Shown here piece by piece: positions 48,485-60,044 of a DNA stretch of 64,000 bases. This DNA is from Trema orientale (Eukaryota > Streptophyta > Magnoliopsida > Rosales > Cannabaceae). The notes beneath the pieces are model-generated. The model searched no databases, was not told the origin of the DNA, and was given only the letters and a program-made list of their open reading frames with translations. Location: the NCBI GenBank assembly GCA_002914845.1, contig JXTC01000097.1, positions 577,115 through 641,114 on the forward strand, in the 5' to 3' direction. Both the position numbers and the translations under genes were made by a program. Position 1 is the first letter of the stretch; every line of letters begins with the position of its first letter.

Positions 48485-48542
48485 GGACCATAGACTTGTC
48501 CACTGACTTCAACGAAACAGAAAAAAAAGGAAAAACATCTCA

Positions 48543-48872
48543 ATGGCTCCTGATATTCCTAGTAATGCTGAGAAGGAGGCATTTGCGTCAGAGGTTAACA
48601 CTACTAAAAGCACTATCAAGGACTGCGACTCATACATCAAGTCATTAAATGAGGAGATTCTCATAGATGAGGCCAGGGCTGCCGCAGCACAGGCGAGGGG
48701 TCTTCTAGGTGAGTCTGTGGGATACCTGATGAGGAGCAAGGATCGTAGGCGTTTGGTTCAAAGTTATGAGGCGCAGAGGAGGGCTGCAACACAGGACTTG
48801 GCTATTCTGAAGGAGCAGTGGTATAACAAGTACGGTTTTCCAGCTGGGTGGAAGCGATGGGACCAGCTGTAG
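48543..48872 (+). CDS. Unrecognised small coiled-coil protein
   Basis: A 109-residue single-exon frame starting MAPDIPSNAEKEAF. Composition is helical and highly charged throughout, with heptad-like Leu/Ile/Ala spacing (YIKSLNEEILIDEARAAAAQ and LVQSYEAQRRAATQDLAIL), and the C-terminus is YGFPAGWKRWDQL. It has its own TATA box and a sensible plant start context (tcaATGG). I do not know the family. The preserved frame and promoter argue for a real gene. The neighbourhood of Ulp1 and GRF genes suggests transposon cargo or an accessory protein. Confidence 0.6.
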   Translation: MAPDIPSNAEKEAFASEVNTTKSTIKDCDSYIKSLNEEILIDEARAAAAQARGLLGESVGYLMRSKDRRRLVQSYEAQRRAATQDLAILKEQWYNKYGFPAGWKRWDQL

Positions 48873-48879
48873 TTCATTT

Positions 48880-50249
48880 GGGGTGCGAGATGGGACCACA
48901 TCCTCTTTTCTTACGTTTAGTTTATTTTGTTTCCCATAAAAAGTAATTCTCAGGGTTCAGTGCTTTTCTGATGTTTGTTTGTTTTAAGTAATATCGTGTT
49001 GTTCGTAAGTAGTTATAGTTTTTTTTCCTTTTTTTTTTTTTGTTGTTTGGATGAAGACGATAATGCAATATTGTAAAAGCCGGTCAATATTGCAACGATG
49101 GTCCCATTGTTTTTGTGTCCTTCTTTATCCGCTTAGTTTGATTTTCTTAACTTCTGCAGAACACCCCCATTAAGATAATAAGAAATCAAATCATGTTATG
49201 GTGCTTTACAATTAAAGGCAATATGAACGAAAATGAAGCCGCTTACATAACTTGTTGAATAGAAAGAAAATGAAGCCCCTTTGATGACATATAGTATTAT
49301 ATTCTAAAAAGTAGACCTGCTAAGAAGACTGCACAGCCTAACCTACATGGTAGTACATGAGTAAGTGCTATATCACGCTTCATTATGAAGCCCCTATTAT
49401 AGTACCAATCACAGTTACTGTGGAAGGTAATTGGAAAAGAACAAGTCACTGCCATGTAAAGAAGCGAATATGCCATCTTTTAAGACATTTCAAACTTAAA
49501 TAGTATATGTTAGAATACTAGAATCCAATTATTAAATAGTATAAGATCTGCAGTACGAGTAAGTTTATTTAAATGTTACTAGTACCCCAAATGATTAGTG
49601 GATAAACTTTAGGAGTCTTGATTTGGTAAATTAAGTAAGGCATCCACCTCCAATTAGTGAAATTAGTAGGAGAAAATNNNNNNNNNNNNNNNNNNNNNNN
49701 NNNNNNNNNNNNNNNNAATCTCAATTAGGAGTTAAAAGTCATCAATTATGTTACTAATACCCCCAACCACTTGTGGATTCTATTTAGGAGACTTGATTTG
49801 GTAAATTAAGTTATACCTATATTCCAATTAGTGAAATTAGTAAGGCTAAATTTAGTTAGATTAATATCTTAAAAATTGATAATGAGCCTTTTTTTTTTTT
49901 TTGATGTTTAATAATCCCAATTGTAGAATTTTGGACAGAACAAAAAATCTGAAATAGTGGAGGGAAACTTCCCCTCCAGCACAGTTCAGGCCCAACAGTA
50001 CGCCTGCTAGTGCTCAGTATACCAGATTGGACTACTCTAAGGGCATTTTGACCCAAATTGTTATCTTAAATACCATTTGAGCCCTTCACTTCAGCCTTAA
50101 TTGATTTAAATACCATTTGAGCCCTTCACTATTTGTGATTCGGCAATGAGGTTTGCAATCTGATAAATATCCAACCAAGTACACACCGCTTCTACATAAT
50201 CTACTCTTAATATTTGCTGGAGTTGGATAGACGACCGCAGAAGTTAGTA
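48880..50249. other. Non-coding stretch with a gap between direct repeats
   Basis: No gene. A repeat of about 100 bp occurs at about 49577-49672 and 49751-49850, both with 'gacttgatttggtaaattaag' and 'ccaattagtgaaattagta'. The 39-N gap 49678-49716 lies between the copies. A 24-bp direct repeat, 'taaataccatttgagccct' and following bases, occurs at 50067 and 50106. Confidence 0.6.
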
Positions 50250-50793
50250 ATGTCACATACGACTCAGCCACGAAAATTGAAGAACCTGAGTTACTGTAAT
50301 GAAACTGAAACTGGAGCCTCAAGCAGCTACTCATCTCCTTCCGTGAAGCCAAGATGCAAATGTGGGGAGCTGGCAGTGATTAGGGCTTCGTGGACAAATG
50401 AAAACTCGGGGCGAAGGTTTTATGGTTGTCCACTATTCGTGAGTTTTGTTAACACCCTTTCTCTATTTCACCACTAAACTAAAGAAGTAATTTTTATTCC
50501 AAACAACAACAAATTAGTTACCTCTAGATCCATTATGGTTGAACTTTTTAAATGGGTTTACGTGTTCTGTGATGCAGGAGAAGGACAAGGAAGCTTCTTG
50601 TGGATTCTTCCTTTGGCTTGATCCGAAAATGTACAGAAGATCTATGGACATCATCCCTGGTTTGTTACAAAGAATCAACGCGAAAGAGAGAGAGAATGAG
50701 AAACTGCGGAGTTCATACTGCAGAATTAGATTCTATTTAGTTTATGTGTCCATATTGCTAGTGATCTTAGTGTTATATTTATGTTTACGTTAA
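50250..50793 (+). CDS. GRF-type zinc-finger protein with a C-terminal membrane helix
   Basis: Two exons: 50250-50438 and 50578-50793, joined at TTC|GTGAGT and GATGCAG|GAG, in frame, 134 residues. The GRF zinc finger spans the junction: CKCGELAVIRASW, GRRFYGCPLF in exon 1 and ASCGFFLWLD in exon 2 supply the three cysteine positions and the Arg-Phe-Tyr core. A short charged helix (INAKERENEKLRS) and a hydrophobic segment (FYLVYVSILLVILVLYLCL) follow. GRF fingers bind single-stranded nucleic acid in better-known proteins. Short plant GRF proteins with a membrane tail are abundant and often near transposon genes. The frame and splice sites are undamaged. Confidence 0.82.
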
Positions 50794-50799
50794 GGAAGT

Positions 50800-51386
50800 T
50801 TAAACTTATGATCTGTAAAATAATTTCAAGAGCAGAAAGTCATATGTAAAATTTTCCCAACTTTTGGTATATTTATGTGTCCAACTACTAGCGATTGATA
50901 CTATAACAACGGACCAATTATTTGCGATACTTCATGTGGAGAAGGAAACTACACCTATAGTTGTCGTATAGGTATATAAAATCAGATAATATTTATTAAC
51001 TGGGCCACCCTTTTCAATAAGTAAAAACAGCCCATTGACATGCCCGTAACCTCCCATTTCTTGGCCCATTTGATTAAATTGTTGTGCCTATCATGATGAA
51101 TTTTCATTACGAAATATTAAATTATGCCTATCACATTAAACTGAGTATCACAAAAATGGCCACTAAACCCTGAACAACTTAACCAGATCAGAAAGGCACA
51201 TTATAATACCTAGATTGTCATATCAAAAACCTAAGTCATGCATTCGTACAAGGTGATAACGAGTAAAGCCACCTAAACAACATTTAAGTAGTCAGTGTAA
51301 TAGATATCCATATTATCTAACAGCTACCCCAAAACAAACTGATCCATTCAGGATGAACCCAATCCCAATTGTCGCCGCTTCGCATT
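50800..51386. other. Non-coding stretch between the GRF and Ulp1 genes
   Basis: Nothing recognised. The two genes converge here, so it must hold both 3' ends. Confidence 0.5.
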
Positions 51387-54300
51387 TCAGGTCCGATGAG
51401 CTGGTGATGAACCTGTGAACATGTTCCGAGCCTTCAACTTCTTCGTGGCGAAACGAGGGTCCACAGGTGACTTCTTAGGACTGCGCACGGGGCCTTCCAA
51501 ATTTTCTTCCTGATCATCACCCTTACTCTGCCACTCATTTTCAGTAAATTTGTGAAAATGTTCTTCACAGTCTCTGAGGCAGGTAGTCTTTACCTTGTTC
51601 AGGTCATGAGACACAATCAATGCCAGCAGCTTCAGCCTAACATCTTCAGCATTAAACTGCAAACAATAATACTCATTATAAAGCCATTGGAAAAGTACTA
51701 TAAAGTTTTAGTATATAGTATGGTGTAAGGGTGGTCTTGGACTTGGAAGATGTTTAAGTTAATCTGAGATATTGTGGGAATTAAGTTGCCTTATTTTTCT
51801 CATCATTCAGTTTTGTGCATGGTGGAGTGGAAAAGAGGCAAAGAGCCTCAACTTTTCTATGCATTCATTTCTGATTAGAAAGGGATGAAATTCTAATACA
51901 TGTATATCATATGGGAATGCAAGAATAAATACCATGTGAATCGTCATGTTTTTAAAACGTCTCTTAGAGGTTGGTATAGTAAACTAGTGTTTAGAAATGT
52001 GAACTATTACTATGCATGTACTATTTATAATACTTACCCCCTCAGCAGTAAGCTCACTCAAGAAAATGGACTCCATATACTTCATCACAAATAGCCCACA
52101 ATCAGTCCCATTACTCTGCTGCGGTACATCTGGCTTTAGATTTATCTTGAATTCCGCAAATTTAAACCCATCTGACATACCCATCTTTATGTCAAATAAA
52201 AATAGGTTGTCCAATGTCTGCAGCTGTGAGCATTAAGTGGTAGATGGTTAGTGACAAACATTATTGCACATTAGTTTATATGAATCATATATCTACATAA
52301 CCAAGAATACCATTTCCCGGGTTGCTTCCTCACGAGCGGTCTTGTGCCTTGCGGCCGCAATAGAATCCCACAGATCAACCGTTTGTTGCTTCAGTTTTAC
52401 ATTAGCCAAAATCCAATGCCCTCGTACTCCATCACTCAATAGTACGGGAACTAACATCTTATTTTGATAAAAGAAAACACAATCTTAGTACTAATTCCAG
52501 AACACAAATAGAAGCAAAACAAAAATAAGTTCAAAATAAATCAAACTCAATGGAAACCTGTTCGCAGATCTTTAAATCACCAAAATGCAATTTACTCCAC
52601 TCTTACTCCCTTGCCATGCGAGTAACATTCATACAAAGACCTAATTGCTTTTGCTGCCCCCATACGAAAAATTTGCAATCATTAGTAACAGAACAACTAA
52701 ATGCCTTGCTGTGGCAATAGTAAATTAAATTCTTACCGATACTTGCGTAGGCATATACCAAACCTTTGGTTTTGCAGGCTTACAACGCTCTCGTTCCTCA
52801 TGGGAAAAAATTTGATAATAGCAGTCAATAATCTGATTACGCCAAAAGAAAAATCAATTATGAGAACAGCTACCATATACATTTACAATCCACTTCAACA
52901 AAACAAATATTAAGCTAACTAAAATATATACTTACGCAGCCTAATATCTCTCCACCTGGACGCAAGCAACCTGCAGAATGCTTGTTCACAGATACTTTTC
53001 CATATAATGCCACTTCGTACCTATCAATTCAAATTTTAAAAATTTCCATTACTGAATACTAAAATAGTAATATAGTATAATAATTCTCAAACACGTGTTC
53101 ATTACCCTGAGTCCAATGTGGTACTGAGCACAAAGGAAGCAACCTTGAAAACTTCAACAGGAGCAGCTTCATCTCGGACCTTGATAGGGCCAACTGTAAA
53201 ACCATTTGACTTTGTAAAATCTGCATACCATGTACTCTCATCCATGAGCACGCGCTTTTTCTTTCCACCATTCTTCTCCGCCTTCCTCTCAACAACTTCA
53301 CACTTTAACACAGCTGGAACCATCTTTTTCTTACAGAAAGCTGTCAAATCCTTCAATGTAGCCTCCAATGATGAGCTGCCTTTTGTAACTGGGGTTCCTT
53401 CCTTAATTGGGGTCCCCTCACTACTCTGCCTGTCTTTTTCAAATGGGCTCAGCTCTTGACCTATTGCTGTTTCTCCATCAACTTCTTCAGCAATCCTCTT
53501 GCCCTTAGAGGTGGCTGCATTTTTGGCCTTTGACGTGGCTCCACAAGATTTACGAATGTTTTTGATGGATGTCTCAACAAAATCATCACCCTCATCGATG
53601 CTCATCACATTCTCATCTTCTTTTTTCCAGACAAACCTCTGGCTTATCACACAGTCAACCATTTTTTTCAACTCTACAATGAGTGTGTTCCTTGTCTTCT
53701 CAGCCTCCTTCTCTATTATCTTCACAACATGGTCAGGATATCCAACTATAATTGACTTTAACGTGGCTACTTCATTCTTTAGAACCATGAGTTCATCTTT
53801 ATCCTTTCTTTCAAAAGAATGGCCCATATTATGACCAACATATCCGGAAGGTGAGGGAACATCTTTCTTCAAATGTTTCATTGGTACAGCTTTCTTCAAC
53901 TTTACATCCCCAGTGGGACTTAATTCATCTTTCTCTTTCCCAGGTTTTAGCAATGGAACCTGCAATAAACAAAAGCACACAGTTATTATGATTAACAACA
54001 TACAATCCCAAATTGACTGTGCAAACTAACTAAACCAGTTACTAATAAACTATTTTAATGATCATTCTAAATCCTGCAAAAACCACTTTCAATTAACTAA
54101 CTCTACTTTAAAACTCTTCATGTTCTGCTCTCAATTTCATCATAAATAATTTTGACACTAATATCCCGTTACAAAAATTATGATTACCTCTGGGAATCCA
54201 CTGACATTGCGAATCCACTTCATAACCTGACTACACTTCTGGGAATCCCAGAAATCAATTGGAGCTATTGTCCTGTCAATTAGACCACCTTCCCACTGCA

Positions 54301-55466
54301 CATGGTCTAGATAAAATAGCTACACAAAAAAAAAAAAAACCAAAAAAAAAACAAAACAGAATCCAGTTATAAACATGCACAACAATTATAAAATACCAAC
54401 ACCCTTTCGCAAGAAATAACCATATCTACCTGCAAGTATAATGTGCATCCAGACAAATTCTTGGCTTTATTGACCTGGTAGCGTCTAATGGACTCCATAA
54501 GATGACGGACAGAGTGACTTGCCCAGTTCTTCCTCCCTAAGTTCCTTGTATCACTCACAGCATACAAATACGAACTGCTAAGGTGGATCCCTGATGGAGG
54601 ACATAAAACTGTCCCAATAGCAACCAATGCAAACCTCGCAACAAACAGCTCATCAGCATCCTGCGAGTCCTCCAATTGTTCCTCTAAATCAGTCATACAT
54701 ATCCGCAATTTTTCTTCGGTTATAGCATCCTTCAAATCTGATATATCTACATCACCTTGGAATTCAATACTTTCACCGCCATCCTTTATCCCCATAACAT
54801 ACTCAAAATTACATGGAGACATTGTGTATTTCTTCCCATTAAGAGTAAGCGTGCATCGGGAAGGATCGATATTTTCAACTAACCACTTAACCAAACTTGT
54901 GCTCACATATGAAACATCCCTACACAAGAATGTCCCAAATCCACTAAGCCTAACAGCTTCTTTCTATGCAGGGGTTAAAAAATTAAATATTCTATGCAAC
55001 CTATCAAATGAGCAGCGACTATGGAGTTCTCTTTCTTTCACATCCTCACTCTCAGCCTGCAAATCATGTTCTCCATGAGATGCCTCCCTCTGAGAACCAC
55101 CAAACTCCTCTACAACATCTCCATAATTTGCTTTCTCTTCAGGCGTTAGCTTGGCATACACCTTTGAAAACGCCTTACGAACCTGTAATTACAGAAAAAT
55201 TTTAATAACCAATACTCACTTTAGAACAACATATCAAACTGGTTCAAAACAAGTAAATAAATTACCTCAGCTTCTGTCTTATCCATGTTTTGGCTCTTAA
55301 AAGTACTATAATGACTCTTGCTGCAAACATAGCACTCCAATCAAAAAAGCTGGATTCAATTATTACATTAACACACAATAATCCAACAAACTTATCAGAA
55401 ATTATTCCAATGCTTCGATTTCTTCGAATTAACTTCCTTAATCTTAACACGGCCCTTTGGAGGCAT
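51387..55466 (-). pseudogene. Ulp1-type cysteine protease (transposon-borne family), with premature stops
   Basis: A multi-exon minus-strand gene, probably starting MPPKGRVKIKE at 55466. Clear exons, high to low: 55185-54430, 54319-54187, 53959-53106, about 53020-52936, about 52832-52738, about 52660-52561, 52457-52311, 52223-52038 and 51656-51387; most have GT/AG edges. The N-terminal half resembles the globular domain fused to Ulp1 in plant transposon genes. A Lys/Glu/Ser-rich linker with coiled coil follows, then the C48 protease core: GHW (His), VDLWD (Asp) and PQQSNGTDCG (Gln, Cys), so the catalytic residues are present. In-frame stops at 54964-54966 (TAG) and 52603-52605 (TAA), and a TGA near the end of exon 1, indicate decay. 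Ulp1 enzymes cleave SUMO or similar modifiers. Confidence 0.8.
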
Positions 55467-55469
55467 TTT

Positions 55470-57100
55470 TTCCTACACTTGACATATTAAAGTTTCAGGA
55501 TGAGAATATAAACAATGAAATTCTTTACCATCATAATAAACCACCAAATCTTGTCTGTAATCCATGGAGACAAACATACACAATTACTATTCAAGGGTCT
55601 ATTCAATAGGTCCTATAATTCAAGTAAAACAACATTAACTGGGTCCTTGAAGACAAAAAAAAGAAAAAAATACAGCCTTTCAGCTATCCCTCAATTCTAT
55701 AACCAACAAACACATCCTCATGCACATAGGCATTACATGCAAGGGTTCTGAATACCCGTATATCCTTATCACATTCAAAGAACCATTTTCACACCAAAAA
55801 ACTACATGTCACACAACACTATTCCATATGAATAAAATCAAACAAACCTAAAATTTCAAAAAACTGAGGAAAAAAAAAATAGAAACAAAAGTCCAAACTC
55901 CAACTACACATTGCAAATACGAACTACAATCAAATTGCTTATATTAAGAGGGGAGAAAATCCTACTTTGTTATACCCAAATTGTTTACAAGAAGTCAAAA
56001 AGTTATATCTTGCCTAGGTTCAGAAGCTCTTCGAAGCAGAGTACCCACGACAACCTCCACCTCCACTACTCTTCTATTCTGCAGTGACTTTTCGACTCTA
56101 TTCTTCTTTCGCAAATAAGAAATACAGTCATCAACAGCTCCAAAAATTATTGCTGCTACAGCTTCGTTCGTAGCAGCCTCAATGACAAAGCAATGGGAAC
56201 AAGGCTGACACGCGAAAGAGATGAAATCCTCTCAGGCAAAAGAAAAAAATAAGAGAGAGTGATACCCCTTTGCCACTGAACCGGTTGCCAAGTCCCATAC
56301 CCCTATGCCTACCTACGCAGTTTGTGTCAGTTAACAAAACCCCACAAATCTGAGACTTTTAACCCCAGCCCTTGGATTAAATCATTTTAATCCTCAACGG
56401 CTAAGATTTGCTATGGGACCGGTCGCTTTTTAAGCCGGGTGGGACATCATCCTTTCCCAATACATATATATATATATATGCTTGAGCTTTCAATGTCAAG
56501 AGTCGAAGTTGGGAAGTGGCGCTGGACCAAAAATAAATAAATATAAAATAACTCATAAGAGGACAAAATAGAGAGACCAATGAACAGTATATTATACGAC
56601 AAAATAGGATTTTTTTTTTTTTTTTTGTGTTTTTAGAAAGATACAAAAGGAGGATTTGGTCATTCAAAAAAAGGAGGATTTGGATCCAAATAAATCGAGC
56701 GTTTCTTACCATTAAGGGTTTCTAGTATACACCTGTGAAACGTTAGCCTGAGTAGTATATTATAAGCTCTTTGTGCCAATGTTTCTCTAATAGCCTACCT
56801 TGGCTTTGACGAGATAGTTGGCTTTTTCAGAACTTAATATATACTACTGGAGCCTTTATAACACAAATGAATACTAGTATTTGATGAGTCTTAGGAACAT
56901 TTCTTTGAATTGAGTAATTTCTCTGTTAGCTAATAAGAGGTCTCAAAGAATGAATTTAGAGAGAAGGCATATTTTTCAGAACTCACAAGTTTTTTTTATT
57001 ATCTGATTCACTCTACCTTCTTCTGAACAAAGAAGGGAGATTTATACAACTCGAAAGAGCTCCCTTGCTTCGGAGAAAGGATCTCCTCTTACAAAAGACA
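55470..57100. other. Upstream flank of the Ulp1 gene, non-coding
   Basis: No supported gene. The stretch 55900-56300 is richer in GC and could contain the leader or promoter of the Ulp1 gene. I searched for inverted termini matching the left side of the FAR1 remnant and saw none that convinces. Confidence 0.45.
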
Positions 57101-57102
57101 CA

Positions 57103-57246
57103 GACCAAAGGAGAGGAAACTCCTTTTTACAAAGATAAAAGACAAACACTGACTAAAGGAAAGGGAATCTCCTTTTTACAAAAGAAAAGACAAACACTGA
57201 CTAAAGGAGAGGGAATCTCCTTTTTACAAAAGTAAAAGATAAACAC
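57103..57246. repeat. Three tandem 48-bp repeats
   Basis: Units start at 57103, 57151 and 57199, each 'ga(c/t)(c/t)aaagga.ag..aa.ctcctttttacaaa' and following bases. The last two are nearly identical. Confidence 0.92.
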
Positions 57247-57270
57247 TGGGCCGGTTGCAAGGACAAGCGT

Positions 57271-57759
57271 CTACCATTCGAAGACCGGCTCATGACTGGG
57301 ACTGGAGTTCATGATGTCTTTGTTGCTATCTGACGAATCACGTGATTGTGGCCATGGATTCATATGGTTAAAAATCATTTCATCTTCGAGGGATGAGCTG
57401 TGAGGTTCTTTCTGGGAGTCACATCCAGATCGTACACGTTGCCACGTTGTGGTCCTAGTGAGTTCTTGATTGATCTGTGACATTGACAAAGGAGACTGGT
57501 CATATGGGTCCTGGGAATCCTGGAATACCGAGGCTTGGTAATTGGCAGCATCAGTACTGTCTTCAGCAGATTGATTTTCTTCTGGTAGCATCCAAGGTCC
57601 AGTATTGTTGTGGGTGAGAAAATGCTTCATGTCCTTATCCATCTGAGCTGTATAGGCTAGCGAATATTTTTCCCAAGGTGCGTCATCTTCTGGTTTTGGC
57701 CATACCTCATCTGGAATTATTCCATTTTTAGGAATAGATAATACTAGTGCTGATAGCAT
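57271..57759 (-). CDS. Unrecognised acidic open reading frame, possibly retroelement-derived
   Basis: A 162-residue frame on the minus strand from ATG 57759 (MLSALVLSIPKNGI). It is rich in Ser, Asp, Glu and Gln, with PDEVWPKPEDDAPWEKYSLAY near the N-terminus and no zinc finger or enzymatic motif. It lies between the 48-bp tandem repeats and the LTR-like repeat R2. That arrangement, and the Trp-rich start, make a fragment of a retroelement or pararetrovirus-like polyprotein a possibility, but I cannot identify the family. It may be an exon, since an in-frame stop lies just upstream of the ATG. Confidence 0.4.
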   Translation of the reverse strand: MLSALVLSIPKNGIIPDEVWPKPEDDAPWEKYSLAYTAQMDKDMKHFLTHNNTGPWMLPEENQSAEDSTDAANYQASVFQDSQDPYDQSPLSMSQINQELTRTTTWQRVRSGCDSQKEPHSSSLEDEMIFNHMNPWPQSRDSSDSNKDIMNSSPSHEPVFEW

Positions 57760-57784
57760 GCATAACTATCACAGCCAGGTAGGG

Positions 57785-58560
57785 GTTCAATTATCTAATT
57801 TTTATACTTGTTTTTATTTAAAATTATGCATTATGACCTATTTTTGAAAATTTGGAAAAATCTTAAATTACATGATTTAAATGGATAATTGATAGATTTG
57901 TAAACTGTTGAGATGTATTGGATTGCTTTAGGATTGGATTGAATAATTTTTATGCAGGTTATAAAATTGTGGTTTTTAGAAAATATAGTTTTGTTATGCT
58001 GTCTGTCTTTCAGTAAATATCAGAACAATTCTAAATGGGTTTTAATGCATGATGTTGATTATATTTTTATTGTATAGTTATTACAAACTCTATTACATGT
58101 TGTACATACTATGGGATCACACACTTGAGTTCTATTTGTATCATGGTAGTTTAGGTCCATGACAAGTTGCTGCATTACTAGGTGAAAGACCTAGAAACCC
58201 GCACGGGGTTAGCTTATACACCTCTAAATAGTATCAAGATACTGAGTACATTTGGTAAGGGTATTTTAGGGCCGTGATGGGAGAGTGAGAGCTCATTCAT
58301 ATTCATGGTTGATTTATGATATGTACAATTATATCCTTTTGGATTTGTTTTGAATATATGGATTATATTATACATGATTTTTGATTACATTTGTGAACTT
58401 AATTTTATAAATGGATTTAGGAAAAGTACTAACCATGAAGGGTTAAAAAAAAAAGCATCCATACAAAAATGTAATTGAATTCCTACTGAACATTCGCATA
58501 CTCACCCCTATCTTTTCCCCTATCAGGTGGTATTTAATGTGACCTGGACAACTCAACAGC
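57785..58560 (-). repeat. LTR-like dispersed repeat R2, copy b
   Basis: Inverted relative of 1640-2560, sharing the same ordered landmarks on the minus strand. It lacks the internal tandem duplication of copy a. Confidence 0.55.
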
Positions 58561-58629
58561 ACAGTGAGTTGGAGGAAGCTGATCTATTATAATTTTAGTA
58601 GTTGGTAACTACATAAAAGACCTCTGTTT

Positions 58630-59683
58630 TAATTATCTTCGACTTATAATAATACCCTGTAGCTTATATTATAGATTTGGTCTGTAAAACCATTATCCCT
58701 GACTTGTATTGATAAAGATGACGCTTAGATATATTTTATGACTCATATTATCTGTTTATGTCTAATGGTGATCACAGAACTGTAAGAACTTACATTTTAG
58801 ATTATTTTTTATAAACTTTTGCAGAAGTTGTCGTTTTTGAAACTAACTGTCATTTTCTAAAAAATTGAAGCTTATAACTTTTCTAAAATAAATTATGAAT
58901 TTCTACTTGTGAAATTTCATTTCTGTAACTGGTCCAAAGTTTGAGTCATGACATAAAGTAATTGAAAAAAACAAAAGAATTAGATGAAGAGTATTTAATT
59001 GTTTGGTTAGAATTTTGTATTGTCCCTAATTAGAATGGAATGATATTAGTTACATTTTGACAAAGTTATCCTTAACCTTTAAATTAATACATAGTCATAT
59101 TTAGAAAAAGAGGGAGGAGAGAGGAAATGAAAAAGGAGAGGATAAAAAAATCAATTTAGTAGTATTATATTGTAGGAATAGTCATTCCAATAAAATCTAA
59201 TTAGTTGGTTTTTCAATTGTTTTATTATTTTTTTAGGTGTGAGGAAATTTGAACTTTCAACTTTAATATTGGAAGTGAGGTGTGGTTAGACGTTAAGCCT
59301 CTCCAAGCACATGATGTTCCGTACTTAAACGTGCGTTGTAAATTTTATGTGCCTATCAAAATAAGTGGTGGCTAAATGTTCAAATCTAGGGTTGAAATAA
59401 TCAGGTATAATTTAAAGAATAAATAATGAATAAAAGTTCATCATATAGTACTTTCTAGGCACTCGAAAAACAGGAAAAGGAAAAAGTGGTAGTAAAGTCG
59501 TAAGAGTTGATTTTTTTTTTTTTTTTTCGTGGGCCTCAATCAATTAGATTTAGAGAATGATACCGTGCTTATGATATGTATTTTCATTTTTTAAGTTTAT
59601 TTATTGTTAAGAAAATTGGTAGGGACATAAATGGGCCATTCCTTGGCATGAAATCCAAGATGACATATATGAGTTTTAAATAG
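58630..59683. other. Non-coding stretch
   Basis: No gene or clear repeat seen. Confidence 0.5.
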
Positions 59684-59850
59684 CTCACTGGGACTAGCTC
59701 AGTTAGTCAAAAGTTTTAGGGAAGTATGTGTAAGTTTGAGAGAGTTAATCTAGGTTCAAGTCTTGGTAGTGTATGTGTGTGATATTTTCTTTTAAATTTA
59801 TAATAAGTGGTAGTCATTAGTTAAGTCCCACTTTTCTTTTCTTTTTTCTT
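59684..59850 (+). mobile_element. tRNA-derived SINE, family S1
   Basis: Plus strand. A box TAGCTCAGTTAG at 59695-59706 and B box GGTTCAAGTCT at 59753-59763. The tail 'ataataagtggtagtcattagttaag' is shared with the copies at 12801 and 32585. It ends in T-rich sequence. Confidence 0.72.
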
Positions 59851-60044
59851 TTTTTTTAATTTTTAAATATATGGGTTTTAAATGGGTTAATTATTTTCTT
59901 CTATCTTGCATTTTGATTAGGATTAAATTTATAATAAGTGGTAGTCATTAGTTAAGCCCCACTTTTCTTTTTTTCTTTTTTTTATTTTTAAATATATGGG
60001 TTTTAAATGAGTTAATTACTTTCTTCTATCTTGCATTTTGATTA
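59794..60044 (+). repeat. 131-bp tandem duplication of the SINE tail and flank
   Basis: Units start at 59794 and 59925. Both run from 'aaatttataataagtggtag' to 'cttctatcttgcattttgatta'. The second unit lacks the SINE head, so the duplication happened after SINE insertion. Confidence 0.9.

Noticed and set aside
43140..56470. Terminal inverted repeats for a single element covering FAR1 to Ulp1
   Set aside because: Compared GC-richer flanks near 43.1-43.3 kb and 56.3-56.5 kb; only very short matches such as 'accggtc', not convincing.
57271..57759. Endogenous pararetrovirus call for the acidic ORF
   Set aside because: Composition and context are suggestive, but no zinc knuckle, protease or polymerase motif is visible.
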